DNA of 64,000 bases, from positions 36,872 to 100,871 of the forward strand of contig NZ_SDKM01000018.1 in the NCBI RefSeq assembly GCF_004519545.1, in the 5' to 3' direction. The notes under the pieces are model-generated. The model worked only from the letters and a program-made list of their open reading frames with translations, was not told the origin of the DNA and did no database searches. Numbering within the stretch: the stretch's first letter is position 1; every line of letters starts with the position of its first letter. A program made the position numbers and the translations under genes. Below, piece by piece: positions 53,137 to 61,100 of this stretch. This DNA comes from Nocardioides guangzhouensis (GTDB lineage Bacteria > Actinomycetota > Actinomycetes > Propionibacteriales > Nocardioidaceae).

Positions 53137-53170
53137 ACCCCCCGCACCCGTCGTACGGCGGGTCCCGGCG

Positions 53171-54376
53171 TCAGGCAGGCACCACCCGCGGCTTCTCCGG
53201 CAGCACGTTCGCGATGTAGTCGCGCGCGCTGTCGAAGATGCCGATCTCGCGGCCGGCCCGCTCGGAGAGGTACCACCGGTGGTCGAGGATCTCGTGGAAG
53301 ATCTCGGCCGGCTCCAGCTTGCCGCGCAGCTCGGAGGGCACCATCGCCATGATCGGCTCGTACACCTTGGTCATCCAGCGGCTGGCAGTGACCGTCGGCT
53401 CCTCGTCCTGCATCCCGAAGTGGTGGGTGAACGCCGCGAGGTCGTTGAGCAGCCGCCGGGCCTGGTTCTCCTCGACCGACAGGCCGGTCAGGCCCTGCAG
53501 CTCGCGGGAGTGGTGGCCGAGCTCGACCACCTTGGGCCGCAGCAGCATCCGGTCGCCGGCGTCGGTGGAGTCCATCTCGATCTCGTCGACGTCGAAGCCG
53601 AGGTCGTTGAGCCGCTGGATCCGCTGCTCGACCCGCCACATCTCGGTGCTCCCGAACTCCTCCTCGCTGGTCAGCTCGGTCCACAGCGCGGCGTACTGCT
53701 CCTGCAGCCGCTCGATCACGTCGTGCGGGTCGACCGAGGCATGGACGTCGCCGCTCTCGAGCAGGTCGAGCATCTCGGCGAAGACGTTCTCGTAGGCGAT
53801 GGTGAGGTCGTACTCCCGCATCTGTTCCGACATCGTCGGTCGCAGCTCTCCGGTCTCGGCATCCACGAGGTACGCCGCGAACTCGCCGGCGCTGCGCCGG
53901 AACAGGACGTTGGACAGGGAGACGTCGCCCCAGAAGAAGTTGGCCAGGTGCAGGCGGACCAGCAGCACCACCAGCGCGTCGATCAGTGCCGGCAGCTTCG
54001 CGGAGTCCAGGCCGTGGGAGAACAGCCAGCGGTAGGGCATGGAGTACTGCAGGTGCCGGGTCACCAGCATCGCCGGCAGCTCGTCGCCCCCGGAGGTCTC
54101 GCGGCCGGTCACCACGCACTGCGGCACCACGACGGGGAGCCCGAGCCGGCCGAGCTCGCGCAGCACGCGGTACTCCCGGTGCGCCATCTCGGCCTGCGTC
54201 TCCTTGGCGACGTACGTCGTGCCGCCGGGGCCGGTCCGGATGATGCGGACGATGTGTCGGGACAGGCCGCGCGGGAGCGGCACGAGGTAGCGCTCGTCCC
54301 ACTCCTCCAGGGGTGTGTCCCAGGGCATGGGGAAGAGCGCGGGATCGGGTCGGGTCGCCACGAAGTGGAGCGCCAT
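53171..54376 (-). CDS. DUF4032 protein with kinase-like domain
   Basis: 401 residues. The first 200 residues resemble a lipopolysaccharide-kinase/protein-kinase fold: TTYVAKETQAEMAHREYRVLREL (Lys and Glu), VVLLVRLHLANFFWGDVSLSNVLF (a catalytic-loop-like GD..SNVL) and AYLVDAETGELR (a DxE in place of DFG). The rest is the DUF4032 domain ending RAGREIGIFDSARDYIANVLPEKPR. Widespread in actinobacteria; function unknown. A CATAAT -10 (minus strand, 54389-54384) ends 7 bases before the ATG at 54376, so I use that start rather than the ATG at 54385, which overlaps the -10 box. Confidence 0.8.
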   Translation of the reverse strand: MALHFVATRPDPALFPMPWDTPLEEWDERYLVPLPRGLSRHIVRIIRTGPGGTTYVAKETQAEMAHREYRVLRELGRLGLPVVVPQCVVTGRETSGGDELPAMLVTRHLQYSMPYRWLFSHGLDSAKLPALIDALVVLLVRLHLANFFWGDVSLSNVLFRRSAGEFAAYLVDAETGELRPTMSEQMREYDLTIAYENVFAEMLDLLESGDVHASVDPHDVIERLQEQYAALWTELTSEEEFGSTEMWRVEQRIQRLNDLGFDVDEIEMDSTDAGDRMLLRPKVVELGHHSRELQGLTGLSVEENQARRLLNDLAAFTHHFGMQDEEPTVTASRWMTKVYEPIMAMVPSELRGKLEPAEIFHEILDHRWYLSERAGREIGIFDSARDYIANVLPEKPRVVPA

Positions 54377-54455
54377 GGCGCTCATTATGGCGAGTGCGGC
54401 CGGGCGGGGGCCGGTCGTGTCAGGTCGCGGGTCAGTGCGCGCGTCAGGGCTCGGG

Positions 54456-54881
54456 TCAGGGCTCGAGGCGGACCGGGCCCGGGCCTTCCTCGGCGAGCGC
54501 GTCGTCGGGGTTGTAGAGCCGGCACTTCTGGAGGCTGAGGCAGCCGCAGCCGATGCACCCGTCGAGGTTGTCGCGGAGCTTCTCGATCCGGTGGATCTGC
54601 TGGTCGAGGCGGGACCGCCACGAGGAGCTGAGCCGGCCCCAGTCGGCCTTGGTCGGGGTGCGCCCGCGGGGCAGCGTGGCCATCGCGTCGGCGATCTCGT
54701 CGAGGGTGAGGCCGACCCGCTGGGCGGCCCGGATGAACGCGACCCGGCGGAGCGTGGCCTGGGCGTAGCGGCGCTGGTTGCCGGTGGTGCGCTCGGACTC
54801 GAGCAGCCCGCGTGACTCGTAGAAGCGGATGGCGGAGGTCGCCACCCCGGAGCGCTCCGACAGCTGCCCGATCGTCAACAT
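54456..54881 (-). CDS. soxR: Redox-sensing activator SoxR (MerR family, [2Fe-2S])
   Basis: 141 residues. The MerR winged helix (LTIGQLSERSGVATSAIRFYESRGLL) is followed by the dimerisation helix and the SoxR cluster motif CIGCGCLSLQKC with Cys109, Cys112, Cys114 and Cys120. It is activated by oxidation of the cluster by redox-cycling compounds. The gene is divergent from a split transketolase whose promoter has the over-long spacer that MerR-family activators need. In actinobacteria SoxR usually responds to endogenous pigments or quinones rather than superoxide (known of the family). Confidence 0.93.
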   Translation of the reverse strand: MLTIGQLSERSGVATSAIRFYESRGLLESERTTGNQRRYAQATLRRVAFIRAAQRVGLTLDEIADAMATLPRGRTPTKADWGRLSSSWRSRLDQQIHRIEKLRDNLDGCIGCGCLSLQKCRLYNPDDALAEEGPGPVRLEP

Positions 54882-54895
54882 GCCTCCACTATCCC

Positions 54896-54926
54896 TTGAC
54901 TTCAAGCGAACTTCAAGTTCCATGAT
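54896..54926 (+). promoter_or_regulatory. SoxR-type promoter with 19-bp spacer
   Basis: TTGACT (54896-54901) and CATGAT (54921-54926) are separated by exactly 19 bp, the spacing that requires a MerR-family activator to twist the DNA. The spacer contains the palindrome GAACTT-C-AAGTTC (54908-54920), and ACTTCAAG occurs twice, 11 bp apart. The ATG of the transketolase subunit lies 7 bases after the -10 box, so the mRNA would be leaderless. The divergent soxR starts 15 bases to the left of TTGACT, so autoregulation is likely. Confidence 0.8.
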
Positions 54927-54933
54927 CGTGCGC

Positions 54934-55656
54934 ATGACGATCATCGACGAGCGCATGACCGGCCCGGACGGAGCCGCCGACCGCGGCGACCGGGCCGCCG
55001 AGCTGCACCGGCTCATGTCCCTCATGACCGGGGACGAGAAGCACACGGCGGCGGCCACCTCGACCCTCGACGTGGTCCGGGTGCTCTACGAACGGGTGCT
55101 CGACGTCAGCCCCGACCGGGCCGGCGACGCTGCGCGCGACCGCTTCTACCTCTCCAAGGGGCACGGGCCGATGGCCTACTACGCGGTGCTGGTCGACCGG
55201 GGGTACCTGCCCGAGGCGTGGCTCGAGGACTGGGGGTCGTGGGACTCGCCGCTGGGCCACCACCCGGACCGCAACCTGGTGCCGGGCGTCGAGATCTCCA
55301 GCGGGTCGCTCGGCCACGGCCTGCCGCTCGCGGTCGGCACCGCGCTCGGCCTGCGCGCCCAGGGCCTGCCAGCACGCGTCGTCGTTCTCGTCGGCGACGC
55401 CGAGCTCGACGAGGGCAGCAACCACGAGGCGCTCGAGCTCGCAGCCGCACTCGCCCTGTCCAACCTCACCGTCGTGGTCGTCGACAACGGCTCGTCGTCG
55501 TACGCCGTGCCCGGGCGGATCGCCGAACGGTTCACCACCGAGGGCTGGCACACGGTGACCGTCGACGGCCGGGACCACGACGAGCTCGAGTCCGCGCTCG
55601 CCGCCCGACCCGGCCGCCCGAACGCCGTGGTCGCCGTGGTGGAGGAGAAGCGATGA
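54934..55656 (+). CDS. Transketolase, N-terminal (thiamine diphosphate-binding) subunit
   Basis: 240 residues, equal to the first half of a split transketolase. FYLSKGHGPMAYYAVLVDRGYLP, ISSGSLGHGLPLAVGTALGLR and VVLVGDAELDEGSNHEAL...VVDNG form the ThDP/Mg site (GDxxxDEGxxxE, here with 22-residue Asn). The partner gene overlaps by four bases. Split transketolases occur in archaea and in secondary-metabolism or C7-sugar clusters; the substrate here is not evident. It is directly downstream of a SoxR-type promoter, so a stress-induced NADPH or pentose role is possible. Confidence 0.85.
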   Translation: MTIIDERMTGPDGAADRGDRAAELHRLMSLMTGDEKHTAAATSTLDVVRVLYERVLDVSPDRAGDAARDRFYLSKGHGPMAYYAVLVDRGYLPEAWLEDWGSWDSPLGHHPDRNLVPGVEISSGSLGHGLPLAVGTALGLRAQGLPARVVVLVGDAELDEGSNHEALELAAALALSNLTVVVVDNGSSSYAVPGRIAERFTTEGWHTVTVDGRDHDELESALAARPGRPNAVVAVVEEKR

Positions 55657-56543
55657 ACCCCCGCATCCAGTTCGCCCGCACCGCCGCCGACCTGGTCGAG
55701 ACCGACCTCTCCGTCGCGCTGGTGTACGCCGAGATCTCCGGCCAGTTCTGGGGCGACGTCGAGCGCCGCCACCCCGACCGCGTGATCAACGTCGGCATCC
55801 GCGAGCAGCTGCTGGTCAACGTCGGCGCCGGGCTGGCACTGACCGGGATGCGGCCGATCGTCCACACCTTCGGCTCCTTCCTGGTCGAGCGGTCCTTCGA
55901 GCAGGTCAAGCTCGGGTTCGGCCACCAGGACGTCGGCGGCGTGCTGGTCGGGTCCGGCGGCTCCTTCGACATCGCGTCGGGCGGCCGCACCCACCAGGTC
56001 CCCGGCGACGTCGCGCTCATGGACACGCTGCCCGGGGTGCACGTCCACGCGCCGTCGAACTCGCGCGAGGTCGACGTGGTCCTGCGGCGGGCGGTCGCCT
56101 CCGACGGGTTGCACTACGTGCGCGTGGTGGGCCAGACCAACGCGGTCGCCCATGCCGGCGAGGGCTTCCACGTCGTACGCCGAGGGGCCGGGGCCACGGT
56201 CATCGCCCTCGGGCCGGTCCTCGACGAGGTGCTGGCCGCCACCGAGGGGCGGGACGTCACCGTGCTCTACGCCCACGGGGTCCGTCCGTTCGACGCCCGC
56301 ACCCTGCGGTCCGTGCTCGCGGCACCCGAGGTGGTGCTGGTCGAGCCGTGGCTGGTCGGGACCTCCGCACACGTGGTGGCCGACGCGCTCCGCGACGTGC
56401 CGCACCGCCTGCTGGCACTCGGCGTACGGCGAGAGGAGCTGCGACGCTACGGCACCGCCGAGGACCACGTCCGGGCGCACGGCCTGGACGCCGCGGGAAT
56501 CGCCCGCTCGCTGGACGGGTTCCTCGGAGCGGGGGCGGCGTGA
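55653..56543 (+). CDS. Transketolase, C-terminal (pyrimidine-binding) subunit
   Basis: 296 residues. The pyrimidine-binding domain has NVGIREQLLVNVGAGLALTGMRPIVHTF with the ThDP-contacting Glu, the HQDVGGVLVGSGGSFDIASGGRTHQVPGDVALM loop with active-site His residues, and a C-terminal ketoacid-oxidoreductase-like domain (VVRRGAGATVIALGPVLDEVL...GTSAHVVADALRDVPHRLLALGVRREELRRYGTAEDHVRAHGLDAAGI). It completes the enzyme with the gene upstream, to which it is linked by ATGA overlap. Confidence 0.85.
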   Translation: MNPRIQFARTAADLVETDLSVALVYAEISGQFWGDVERRHPDRVINVGIREQLLVNVGAGLALTGMRPIVHTFGSFLVERSFEQVKLGFGHQDVGGVLVGSGGSFDIASGGRTHQVPGDVALMDTLPGVHVHAPSNSREVDVVLRRAVASDGLHYVRVVGQTNAVAHAGEGFHVVRRGAGATVIALGPVLDEVLAATEGRDVTVLYAHGVRPFDARTLRSVLAAPEVVLVEPWLVGTSAHVVADALRDVPHRLLALGVRREELRRYGTAEDHVRAHGLDAAGIARSLDGFLGAGAA

Positions 56544-56607
56544 GGTGAAGCGATTCGGGGAGGTCCAGGCTGCGGCACTACGATGTGCCCGCCGCGCACG
56601 CGGCGTC

Positions 56608-56680
56608 GCCGGTGTAGCTCAGTTGGTAGAGCGCTTCTCTTGTAAAGAAGATGTCGCGGGTTCGAATCCTGTCACCGGCT
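56608..56680 (+). tRNA. tRNA-Thr (anticodon UGU)
   Basis: 73 bases. The acceptor stem GCCGGTG pairs with CACCGGC; the D arm is AGCTCAGTTGGTAGAGC; the anticodon arm CTTCT-CTTGTAA-AGAAG has TGT in the loop centre; the T arm is CGCGGGTTCGAATCCTG-like with TTCGAAT. Discriminator T at 56680, with no encoded CCA. It lies 64 bases after the transketolase operon. Confidence 0.95.
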
Positions 56681-56863
56681 CCCTGATCGGGGCGGTGTCG
56701 TGATCGCCCGCTCGTGGCCCGCGCTCCGCTGGTGCCCCGCGGGCAGCACCGGCCAGTGCCCGGGCGCGCTGGCTGCGGCGGCCGCACGTCCCGCGCGTGT
56801 CCCACGGTCCGGCGGCCCGCCGGCCCCACCGGCAGCCGCAACGCGCGACATGCGGGGGAAGCG

Positions 56864-57361
56864 TCAGGCCTGACCCGGGTGGTCCTCGTCGCCGTACGCC
56901 GCCCGTAGCTGCCCGATCACCCGCCCCAGGGCGACGCGGTCCCCACCCGAGGTGGTGGTCGCGGCCACCAGGTCCACGAAGAACTCCTCGAACCCGGCCG
57001 GCGAGAACATCGCCAGCATCCGGGCGGGGTGGTCGGACTCGTTGGCCCAACGGAACCAGGCGCCCGCGGGCAGGTGCACGACGTCACCGGGGCCGACCCG
57101 GTGGTCGCCGTCCTCGAACCAGTAGTGCAGCTCGCCCTCCAGCAGGTAGAGAACCGCCCCCTCTTGCGTGTGACGGTGCAGCGTCGGCGGCGGGGTGAAG
57201 CCCGCGGGCACGGCGTACTCGAGGAGCGAGAAGCCCGCGCGGTCGGCGGCATCCACCCGCACGTCGATCGTCGGCAGCGCGGGGTCGGGGAAGTCCGCCC
57301 GGCGGGCGTCCCGCCGGGTCAGCACGCGGGGGACGGTGGTCTGGATGGTCGTGTTCGTCAT
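56864..57361 (-). CDS. Cupin-2 domain protein
   Basis: 165 residues. The single cupin barrel has PPPTLHRHTQEGAVLYLLEGELHYWFEDGDHRVGPGDVVHLPAGAWF, with the His/His/Glu metal ligands of cupin motif 1 and a motif 2 in which a distal His (ESDHPARMLAMFSP) remains. Small cupins of this type are often quercetin-dioxygenase-like or sugar-modifying enzymes; the activity cannot be told. It is divergent from a LuxR regulator, 81 bases apart, and so may be its target. The gap before it (56681-56863) shows nothing recognisable. Confidence 0.78.
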   Translation of the reverse strand: MTNTTIQTTVPRVLTRRDARRADFPDPALPTIDVRVDAADRAGFSLLEYAVPAGFTPPPTLHRHTQEGAVLYLLEGELHYWFEDGDHRVGPGDVVHLPAGAWFRWANESDHPARMLAMFSPAGFEEFFVDLVAATTTSGGDRVALGRVIGQLRAAYGDEDHPGQA

Positions 57362-57442
57362 GCTCCGACGATGACCCGGGTCGAGGGGCACCCGACATCC
57401 CCGGTTCCGGGGGTGTCCGTCCGGGTGCCGTACCGTCGGGGT

Positions 57443-58537
57443 GTGCCGACCCGCAGCCGCAGGATCCGTGACCGGCTGGTCGCCGGACTGGCGGAGGCGG
57501 ACACCCTCGAGGACACGATGGCGGCCGCACACGTGGTGCTGGCCGACGCAGTCCGTGCGCAGTCCGGCGTCTGGAGCACCGTCGACCCGACCACCACGTT
57601 GAGCACCAGCTGTGGGCTGCACGGGTTGCTCGGAGCCTCCCGGGACGCGCAGGCGGAGGCGGTGCGCGAGCGACGGCTGTTCCAGCTCGAGTGGGCCGAC
57701 GACGCACCGAACACCTTCTGGGCCCTGGGCCGCGCGGGGCGCACCGCCGCCGGGCTCGCCGTGGACGTGGACGACCCGCGGCGGGTGCAGAGGTACGCCG
57801 AGCTGCTGTCGCCGTTGGGCATCCGGGACGAGCTGCGGATCCTGCTCGAGGTCGACCGGCGGCCGTGGGCGACCGCGATCCTCTACCGCCACGAGCCCGG
57901 CGCGTTCACGCCGGAGGACGTGGCGACCGCGGCCGGTGCGGCCGACCTCGTGGGCGCCGCCGTACGACGGGCGCTGCTGCGGGCCGTCTGCGACGCCCGG
58001 GTGGTCGCGTCCCCGCCGGGGTCACTGCTGGTGACGCCAGGGGGCGAGGTGGTGACGAGCTCGGCCGCAGCCGAGGAGCTGCTCGCCGCGCTGGCGCCGG
58101 AGCAGGTCCCGGTGGTGCTCACGAGCCTCGCGGTCGCGACCCGGATGGAGGGCTCGGCCTCGGTCACCGTGACCGGGCCTGAGGGGGTGGTGACGCTGCA
58201 CGGGTCGCCGGCCAAGGGCCTGGACGACGTGGCGGTGGTCCTCGAGCGGCCGCGGCCCGTCGAGCTGGCGCCGCTGATCATGGAGGGGCTCGGGTTCACG
58301 GCACGCGAGCGGCAGGTCACCGAGAGCCTGCTGCAGGGCCTGTCCCGCCGGATGATCGCCTCGGCAGTGGGGGTCTCGGAGGCCACGCTGGGCGACCACC
58401 TGAAGCAGGTCTACCGCAAGGCCGACGTGACGAGCCGCAGCGAGCTGGCCGCGCTGCTGTACGGCCGCTACTACGAGCGGCCTCGTGCCCAGGGCGTCCC
58501 GCCCGGCCCCTACGGCTACTTCGCAGGGCTCAGCTGA
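57443..58537 (+). CDS. LuxR-type regulator with GAF-like sensory domain
   Basis: 364 residues. The C-terminus is a clear LuxR helix-turn-helix: LGFTARERQVTESLLQGLSRRMIASAVGVSEATLGDHLKQVYRKADVTSRSELAALL. The first ~270 residues resemble a GAF/PAS-like sensor (ADAVRAQSGVWSTVDPTTTL...FWALGRAGRTAAGL...ELLSPLGIRDELRILLEV) with no strong motifs. It starts with GTG 6 bases after TACCGT (57431-57436), so it is leaderless. The ligand is unknown. The nearest target candidate is the divergent cupin gene. Its stop overlaps that of pdxY, which converges on it. Confidence 0.82.
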   Translation: MPTRSRRIRDRLVAGLAEADTLEDTMAAAHVVLADAVRAQSGVWSTVDPTTTLSTSCGLHGLLGASRDAQAEAVRERRLFQLEWADDAPNTFWALGRAGRTAAGLAVDVDDPRRVQRYAELLSPLGIRDELRILLEVDRRPWATAILYRHEPGAFTPEDVATAAGAADLVGAAVRRALLRAVCDARVVASPPGSLLVTPGGEVVTSSAAAEELLAALAPEQVPVVLTSLAVATRMEGSASVTVTGPEGVVTLHGSPAKGLDDVAVVLERPRPVELAPLIMEGLGFTARERQVTESLLQGLSRRMIASAVGVSEATLGDHLKQVYRKADVTSRSELAALLYGRYYERPRAQGVPPGPYGYFAGLS

Positions 58538-59381
58538 CCTGGGTGACGTCGAACTGCATCCGCGGCGCGGCGAACGTCTCCTGCGACTCCACCAGCTGCA
58601 GCTCGCGCTCGCCGGAGTCGTGGGTGTTCTGCAGCAGGTCGAAGACGCTGCTGACGGTGCGGCCGAGGGCCTCCGCGCTGGAGCCGGTCGCGTGCCGGTG
58701 CGCGGTGAACAGGGCCGCGGTCACGTCGCCGGAGCCGTTCGCCTTCAGCGGCAGTCGCGGCGTCTGCACGATCCAGGCGCCGTCGTCGTCGACGGCCATC
58801 ATCTCGAGGGTGTTCTCGGGCGCGTCCGGCCGCTCGACGCTGGTGACCAGGATGGTGCGCGGGCCCATCGCGCGGGCCAGGTCGGCGGAGGCCAGCGTCT
58901 CGTCCAGGGACCGCGGCTCGGTGCCGGTGAGGAAGCCGAGCTCGAACTGGTTCGGGGTGATCAGGTCGGCCTGCGGGACCACCCGCTCGCGCAGCAGCGG
59001 CGGGATCGCGGGGTTGACGAAGCAGCCCGACTTCGCGTTGCCCATCACCGGGTCGCAGGTGTACGTCGCCGCCGGGTTGGCCGACTTCACCCGCGCGACC
59101 GCGTCGAGGATGACGTCGCCGATGTCCTCGCCGCCCTGGTAGCCCGACAGCACCGCGTCGACCTGGTCGAGCACCCCGCGTTCCTCGATCCCCGTGATCA
59201 CGTCCCGCACGTCGTCGGCGGCGAGCAGCGGCCCGCGCCACGCGCCGTACCCGGTGTGGTTGGAGAAGTGCACCGTGTACACCGGCCACACCTCGACGCC
59301 GAGCCGCTGCAGCGGGAACACCGCGGCGGAGTTGCCGACGTGGCCGTAGGCGACCGAGGACTGGATGCTGAGGACCTTCAC
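58530..59381 (-). CDS. pdxY: Pyridoxal kinase
   Basis: 283 residues of the ribokinase-like PdxY/PdxK type: SIQSSVAYGHVGNSAAVFPLQ at the N-terminus, FSNHTGYG, YTCDPVMGNAKSGCFV and the anion-hole motif LKANGSGDVTAALF with the catalytic Asp. It phosphorylates pyridoxal/pyridoxine to PLP, needed by the PLP decarboxylase encoded at 61101. GTG start after a TCCTCAG-like site. The stop codons of pdxY and the convergent LuxR gene overlap by several bases, so the 3' ends are antisense. Confidence 0.9.
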   Translation of the reverse strand: MKVLSIQSSVAYGHVGNSAAVFPLQRLGVEVWPVYTVHFSNHTGYGAWRGPLLAADDVRDVITGIEERGVLDQVDAVLSGYQGGEDIGDVILDAVARVKSANPAATYTCDPVMGNAKSGCFVNPAIPPLLRERVVPQADLITPNQFELGFLTGTEPRSLDETLASADLARAMGPRTILVTSVERPDAPENTLEMMAVDDDGAWIVQTPRLPLKANGSGDVTAALFTAHRHATGSSAEALGRTVSSVFDLLQNTHDSGERELQLVESQETFAAPRMQFDVTQVS

Positions 59382-59428
59382 GCCCGGCAGTCTCGCACGA
59401 CGTCCGCGGGGCACCGTACGGCGTGGCC

Positions 59429-60202
59429 TCAGGCGACCTGCAGCGACCGCTTCGAGAGGCCCATCCAGAACCCGTCGACCTTCTGGTCGCCCGGGGTGTC
59501 CGCGGCGGTGGCCGCGCCGAGGGTGATGAACAGCGGCGTGTAGTGCTCGACGGTCGGGTGCGCGTAGGGCATCCCCGGCGCCTTCGAGCGGTACGCCGCG
59601 AGCTCGTCGACGTCGCCCCGGGCCAGCGCGTCCGCGGCCCAGGCGTCGAACTCGGTCGACCAGCCCGGGGCCTTGGCCTCGATCCGGAACTCGGTGAGGA
59701 ACGGGAGGCCGTGGGTGAGGAAGCCGGAGCCGATGATCAGCACGCCCTCGTCGCGCAGCGGGCGGAGCCGCTCGCCCAGCCTGAGCAGCTTGTAGGGGTC
59801 CTGGGTGGGCAGCGACATCTGGAGGACCGGGATGTCGGCGTCGGGGTACATGATCTTGAGCGGCACCCAGGCGCCGTGGTCGAGTCCGCGGCTGGCGTGC
59901 TGGTGGACCGGCTCGCCGTCCGGCATCATCGCCGCGACCCGCTGCGCCAGCGCCGTGGCGTCGGGCGTCGCGTAGGTCATCCGGTAGTACCTCGGCGCGA
60001 ACCCCCCGAAGTCGTAGACCAGCGGTGCGGCGGACGCCGACAGGCTGACCGGTGCGGACTCCCAGTGCGCGCTCACGATCAGCACCGCGGTCGGGCGGGG
60101 GAGGTCCTGCGCCCACGTCGCCAGCTGGCCCGACCAGAGCGGGTCGTCGAGCAGCGGCGGAGCGCCGTGGCCGATGTACAGGGCCGGCATGCGAGTGTTC
60201 AT
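59429..60202 (-). CDS. DODA-type (LigB-like) extradiol ring-cleavage dioxygenase
   Basis: 257 residues. LigB-fold metal ligands are visible: YIGHGAP, IVSAHWES, RGLDHGAWVPLKIMYP and SGFLTHGLPF, which together supply the His and the Fe/Zn ligands. DODA enzymes cleave catechols or open dihydroxyphenylalanine; many act on unknown aromatics. The ATG at 60202 lies 7 bases after a TATTGT -10 (minus strand, 60215-60210), so it is leaderless; the GTG at 60211 is inside that box. A perfect palindrome lies just upstream, so it is likely repressed by an absent regulator. Confidence 0.85.
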   Translation of the reverse strand: MNTRMPALYIGHGAPPLLDDPLWSGQLATWAQDLPRPTAVLIVSAHWESAPVSLSASAAPLVYDFGGFAPRYYRMTYATPDATALAQRVAAMMPDGEPVHQHASRGLDHGAWVPLKIMYPDADIPVLQMSLPTQDPYKLLRLGERLRPLRDEGVLIIGSGFLTHGLPFLTEFRIEAKAPGWSTEFDAWAADALARGDVDELAAYRSKAPGMPYAHPTVEHYTPLFITLGAATAADTPGDQKVDGFWMGLSKRSLQVA

Positions 60203-60209
60203 GCCCTCC

Positions 60210-60230
60210 ACAATAGTTGATCCTTCAACT
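60210..60230 (-). promoter_or_regulatory. Palindromic operator at the dioxygenase promoter
   Basis: AGTTGA-TCCT-TCAACT (60215-60230) is a perfect 6-4-6 inverted repeat that touches the TATTGT -10 box (60210-60215 on the minus strand). It resembles operators of MarR or ArsR-family repressors seen before DODA genes. No regulator gene is next to it; the sequence past it (60231-60337) up to ung holds only the ung promoter. Confidence 0.65.
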
Positions 60231-60337
60231 TTATTCCAGGTAGTCCCAAACGTATGAGGGGTCGATCGGCCGGATTCGGGACCGGTTCGTTTGGGAGTAT
60301 CCGGGGCTGGGGCGGGACGTCGCTATCCTCGGGCGCC

Positions 60338-61024
60338 ATGGGCGCGCTGGCGGGACTCGTGGAGAAGGGCCTCGTCGCCCCCGACTGGGCCGAGGCGCTG
60401 GCCCCCGTCGACGGGCGGATCGCCGCGATGGGCGGGTTCCTCCGGGAGGAGATCGCGGCCGGCCGGGGCTACCTCCCCGCCGGTGACCACGTGCTGCGCG
60501 CGTTCCAGCGGCCCCTGGCCGACGTACGGGTGCTCGTGGTCGGGCAGGACCCGTACCCCACGCCCGGCCACCCGGTCGGGCTCAGCTTCTCCGTGGCGCG
60601 CGACGTACGCCCGATCCCGCGGAGCCTCACGAACATCTACCAGGAGCTGAGCACCGACCTCGGCATCGCTCCGGTCGCGCACGGCGACCTCACCGCGTGG
60701 GCCGACCAGGGCGTGATGCTGCTGAACAGGGTGCTCACGGTCCGCCCCGGCGAGCCGGCGTCGCACCGGGGCCATGGCTGGGAGGAGGTCACCGAGTGCG
60801 CGATCACGTCGTTGGTACGGCGCGGTGGCCCGCTCGCCGCGATCCTCTGGGGCTGCGACGCCCAGTCGCTCAAACCGATGCTCGGCCAGGTGCCGTCGGT
60901 CGAGTCCGCGCACCCGTCCCCGCTGTCCGCCTCCCGCGGCTTCTTCGGCTCGCGGCCCTTCAGTCGGGTGAACCGGCTGCTCGAGGAGCAGGGCGGCAAG
61001 CCCGTCGACTGGCACCTCGCCTGA
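60338..61024 (+). CDS. ung: Uracil-DNA glycosylase (family 1)
   Basis: 228 residues. Catalytic and binding motifs: [19 protein letters not shown] (catalytic Asp and water-activating loop), [20 protein letters not shown] and the Leu-loop [21 protein letters not shown]. It removes uracil from DNA, the first step of base-excision repair in this high-GC genome. ATG at 60338 is 8 bases after TATCCT (60324-60329), indicating leaderless expression. A GGTTTCGAG hairpin begins 6 bases after its stop. Confidence 0.95.
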   Translation: MGALAGLVEKGLVAPDWAEALAPVDGRIAAMGGFLREEIAAGRGYLPAGDHVLRAFQRPLADVRVLVVGQDPYPTPGHPVGLSFSVARDVRPIPRSLTNIYQELSTDLGIAPVAHGDLTAWADQGVMLLNRVLTVRPGEPASHRGHGWEEVTECAITSLVRRGGPLAAILWGCDAQSLKPMLGQVPSVESAHPSPLSASRGFFGSRPFSRVNRLLEEQGGKPVDWHLA

Positions 61025-61030
61025 GCGAGG

Positions 61031-61053
61031 TGGTTTCGAGCGTCTCGAAACCA
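61031..61053 (+). terminator. Hairpin after ung built from the family C repeat word
   Basis: TGGTTTCGAG (61031-61040), CGT loop, CTCGAAACCA (61044-61053): a perfect 10-bp stem. The arms are the terminal word of the larger inverted repeat at 63873-63960. It separates ung from the convergent PLP decarboxylase; the remaining bases to 61100 show nothing. Confidence 0.75.
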
Positions 61054-61100
61054 TCGCCCATTGCGGACGGTCTGCCCACCACTCCGGACGGTCGGGCCGG

